Part shown: positions 16,805 through 18,760 of the stretch, one piece after another
How the letters are laid out: the number at the start of each line of letters is the position of its first letter
How positions within the stretch are numbered: position 1 is the first letter of the stretch
From: Pseudomonadota bacterium
GTDB taxonomy: Bacteria; Pseudomonadota; Alphaproteobacteria; Ferrovibrionales; Ferrovibrionaceae
Direction of reading: 5' to 3'
Assembly: GCA_023433835.1 (NCBI GenBank)
Contig: JAEYTW010000724.1
Span: 1-18,760 of the forward strand
DNA: 18,760 nt
Position numbers and translations under genes: made by a program
Notes under the pieces: model-generated
What the model saw: the letters and a program-made list of their open reading frames with translations, nothing else
Database searches by the model: none
Told to the model about the DNA's origin: nothing

Positions 16805-17719
16805 ATGCGCCCAGACAGCTTTCACCCCGGCAGGCCGGGGCCCGACGACTTGGTGCCGTCGCGCTATGCGCTGCGGATCGGCGATATCGACGTGCTGGTG
16901 GTCAGCGACGGCGTGCTGCCGCTGCCCACGGCGATGCTCGGCCACAATGCCGAGCCGGCGGCCCGCGCCGCCTGGCTGAAGGACATGTTCCTGCCGCAGG
17001 ACGCCTTCGACTGGTCGCTGAACGTCGTCGTGGTGCGCAGCGGCGACAAGACCATCCTGGTCGATGCCGGGCTGGGGGCCGATCCCGACCTGAACCTGCC
17101 CCGCGCCGGACAGCTGATGAAGCGGCTGGAGGATGCCGGTATCGACCTGGCCGCGGTGACCGACCTGGTGCTGACCCATATGCACATGGATCACATCGGC
17201 GGCCTGCTGGTCGAGGGCGTCCAGGACCGGCTGCGCCAGGATCTGCGGATCCACGTGGCGGCGGCCGAGGTGAAGTTCTGGGAGGCGCCTGATTTCACCT
17301 ACGCCTCGATGCCGCCCGGCTTCCCCGACGCGCTGCGGGCGGCCGCGAAGAAGTTCGTCAACAAGTACCACAACCAGCTCTGCCCGTTCGAAGACGAGCA
17401 CGAGGTGGCGCCAGGCGTCGTCGTCCGCCGCACTGGCGGCCACACGCCGGGCCACAGCGTGGTCCGCCTGACCTCGGGCGGTGAGCGGCTGACCTTTGCC
17501 GGCGATGCCGTGTTCGCCGTCGGGTTCGACCATCCCGACTGGTTCAACGGCTTCGAGCACGACCCCGAGGAAGCGGCCCGTGTCCGCCTCACCCTGCTGC
17601 GCGAGGCGGCGGCGACCGGCGAACTGCTGACCGCCACGCACCTGCCGTTCCCGTCGCTCGGCCGGGTGGCCGTCGACGGCGACACCTTCCGCTGGGTCCC
17701 GGTCTTCTGGGACTACTGA
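16805..17719 (+). CDS. Metallo-beta-lactamase-fold hydrolase (MBL superfamily)
   Basis: This 304-residue protein has the complete metal-site pattern of the MBL fold: HMHMDH (His125, His127, Asp129, His130), GGHTPGH (211-217), Asp234 in FAGDAV and His279 in ATHLPF. WSLNVVVVRSGDKTILVDAG (70-89) is the typical N-terminal sandwich strand, as in the methyl-parathion-hydrolase/AHL-lactonase-like branch. The substrate is unknown: lactone, ester or phosphotriester are all possible, and class B beta-lactamase activity is not supported by more than the fold. No signal peptide is seen, so it should be cytoplasmic. AGGAG (16792-16796) is 8 nt before the ATG. The alpha/beta hydrolase starts 34 bp later, so the two likely form an operon. 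Confidence 0.9.
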   Translation: MRPDSFHPGRPGPDDLVPSRYALRIGDIDVLVVSDGVLPLPTAMLGHNAEPAARAAWLKDMFLPQDAFDWSLNVVVVRSGDKTILVDAGLGADPDLNLPRAGQLMKRLEDAGIDLAAVTDLVLTHMHMDHIGGLLVEGVQDRLRQDLRIHVAAAEVKFWEAPDFTYASMPPGFPDALRAAAKKFVNKYHNQLCPFEDEHEVAPGVVVRRTGGHTPGHSVVRLTSGGERLTFAGDAVFAVGFDHPDWFNGFEHDPEEAARVRLTLLREAAATGELLTATHLPFPSLGRVAVDGDTFRWVPVFWDY

Positions 17720-17753
17720 CCGCCCCGACCCATCGCATAGCGAGGAGATCGAC

Positions 17754-18731
17754 GTGCTTGAAGAGACTCTGAACTCGGTGGGGCGCCGCCGGCTGCTGGC
17801 CGGTGCGGCGGGCATCACCGCCGCTGCGACCGCCGGCATCGCGGGCTTCGGCCCCGCGGCCGCCGCGCGCCCCGCCGCAAGCCTCAAAGGACAGGCAACG
17901 ATGAACACGATCACGACGAAGGATGGCGTCAGCCTCCATTACAAGGACTGGGGCCCCCGGACCGGGCCGGTCGTCACCTTGAGCCACGGCTGGCCCCTCA
18001 GCGCCGACAGTTGGGAAGCCAACGCCTTCTTCCTGGCCAACCAGGGCTTTCGCGTCGTCGCCCATGACCGCCGCGGCCACGGGCGGTCGAGCCAGCCCTG
18101 GGACGGCAATGACATGGATCACTATGCCGACGATCTGGCGACGGTGATCGACACGCTCGATCTGCGCAATGTCGCGATGATCGGTTTCTCGACGGGCGGC
18201 GGCGAGGTGGCGCGCTACGTCGGCCGGCACGGCACCGGCCGTATCGCCAAGCTCGGTCTCATTTCCGCCGTGCCGCCGATCATGGTGCAGACGCCGGACC
18301 ATCCCGCCGGCGTGCCGATCAAGGCGTTCGACGACATCCGGGCCGCCATGGCCGCGGACCGCTCGAAGGTGTTCCGCGACATCCCGACCGGGCCGTTCTA
18401 CGGCTTCAACAAGCCCGGCGCGACGGTCAATCCGGCCATGGTCGAATTCTGGTGGCTGCAGGGCATGCAGGGCGGCTTCAAGAACACCTATGACTCGGTC
18501 AAGGCGTTCTCGGAGACCGATTTCCGTGGCGATCTGAAGAAGTTCGACCGGCCCACGCTGATCATCCACGGCGAATGGGACCAGATCGTGCCGATCGACG
18601 AGGCCGGGCGGGCATCGAAGAAGCTGATCCCGCATGCCAGGCTCATCGTCTACGAGGGCGCGCCACACGGGTTGACGGAGACCCACCGGGATCGTTTCAA
18701 CCGGGACCTGCTCGATTTCCTCAGAAGCTGA
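17754..18731 (+). CDS. Alpha/beta hydrolase, haloperoxidase/esterase type, with Tat-like leader
   Basis: The 325-residue protein has an N-terminal twin-arginine-like leader, GRRRLLAGAAG (10-20) then a hydrophobic run to GPAAAA (about 38), followed by an alpha/beta hydrolase from about residue 50. The fold shows HGWPLSADSW (78-87), the DRRGHGRSS turn (105-113), nucleophile Ser146 in GFSTGGG, likely acid Asp276 in HGEWDQIVP and His305 in APHGL. This matches cofactor-free haloperoxidases (perhydrolases), which also hydrolyse esters; the natural substrate is unknown. GTG 17754 has AGGAG (17743-17747) at 6 nt. However, Met50 (17901) starts exactly where haloperoxidases without leaders start, and AAAGGAC precedes it, so an internal cytoplasmic start is possible. 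It is likely cotranscribed with the metallo-hydrolase. The remaining 29 bases of the window hold nothing recognisable. Confidence 0.9.
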   Translation: MLEETLNSVGRRRLLAGAAGITAAATAGIAGFGPAAAARPAASLKGQATMNTITTKDGVSLHYKDWGPRTGPVVTLSHGWPLSADSWEANAFFLANQGFRVVAHDRRGHGRSSQPWDGNDMDHYADDLATVIDTLDLRNVAMIGFSTGGGEVARYVGRHGTGRIAKLGLISAVPPIMVQTPDHPAGVPIKAFDDIRAAMAADRSKVFRDIPTGPFYGFNKPGATVNPAMVEFWWLQGMQGGFKNTYDSVKAFSETDFRGDLKKFDRPTLIIHGEWDQIVPIDEAGRASKKLIPHARLIVYEGAPHGLTETHRDRFNRDLLDFLRS

Positions 18732-18760
18732 CGGCCGGCGAGCGGACGGCGGGATGGGAC

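Noticed and set aside
16805..17719. Calling the MBL-fold gene a beta-lactamase resistance gene
   Set aside because: It has no signal peptide, and its WSLNVVVV and lactonase/phosphotriesterase-like context does not support class B beta-lactamase activity.

Overview
The window is GC-rich chromosomal DNA whose housekeeping genes (carA, a GatB/YqeY gene, dnaG, rpoD) look alphaproteobacterial. The RpoD has a long, acidic non-conserved region, the ferredoxin-NADP reductase ends in the alphaproteobacterial AFVEK tail, and the response regulators are FixJ-like. I would place it near Rhodospirillales or Rhizobiales, but that is inference; no rRNA or species marker is present.

Left part (1-4226). The window opens inside an MFS transporter gene. 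Next come an fpr-type ferredoxin-NADP reductase and, convergent with it, carA; the two share a perfect 16-bp bidirectional terminator. carA is transcribed leftward from a good sigma-70 promoter. Divergent from carA is a large pentapeptide-repeat protein built from two modules.

Centre (4227-9268). The macromolecular-synthesis genes GatB/YqeY and dnaG (8 bp apart) and then rpoD encode a tRNA-metabolism-like protein, primase and the housekeeping sigma factor. rpoD ends in a strong terminator, followed at once by a CAT-anticodon tRNA best read as tRNA-Ile2, and then a tiny exported four-cysteine protein.

Right part (9269-18760) is accessory in character. An NDH-2-like FAD oxidoreductase sits 5 bp upstream of a short-chain dehydrogenase broken by a one-base frameshift and an internal deletion. 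A tightly packed signalling operon follows: a soluble histidine kinase with six PAS domains, a FixJ-like regulator, a stand-alone receiver and a second FixJ-like regulator, with 4-bp overlaps at the first two junctions. A small membrane-anchored hypothetical protein is convergent with it. Last come a metallo-beta-lactamase-fold hydrolase and an alpha/beta hydrolase of the haloperoxidase/esterase family with a Tat-type leader, probably cotranscribed.

The most interesting system is the hexa-PAS kinase with one receiver-only and two DNA-binding partners: an apparent phosphorelay or branched pathway built by internal PAS duplication and regulator duplication. Nothing here looks like a phage, insertion sequence, CRISPR array or defence island. 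No gene-free stretch exceeds 300 bases; the longest gaps are about 180 bp.
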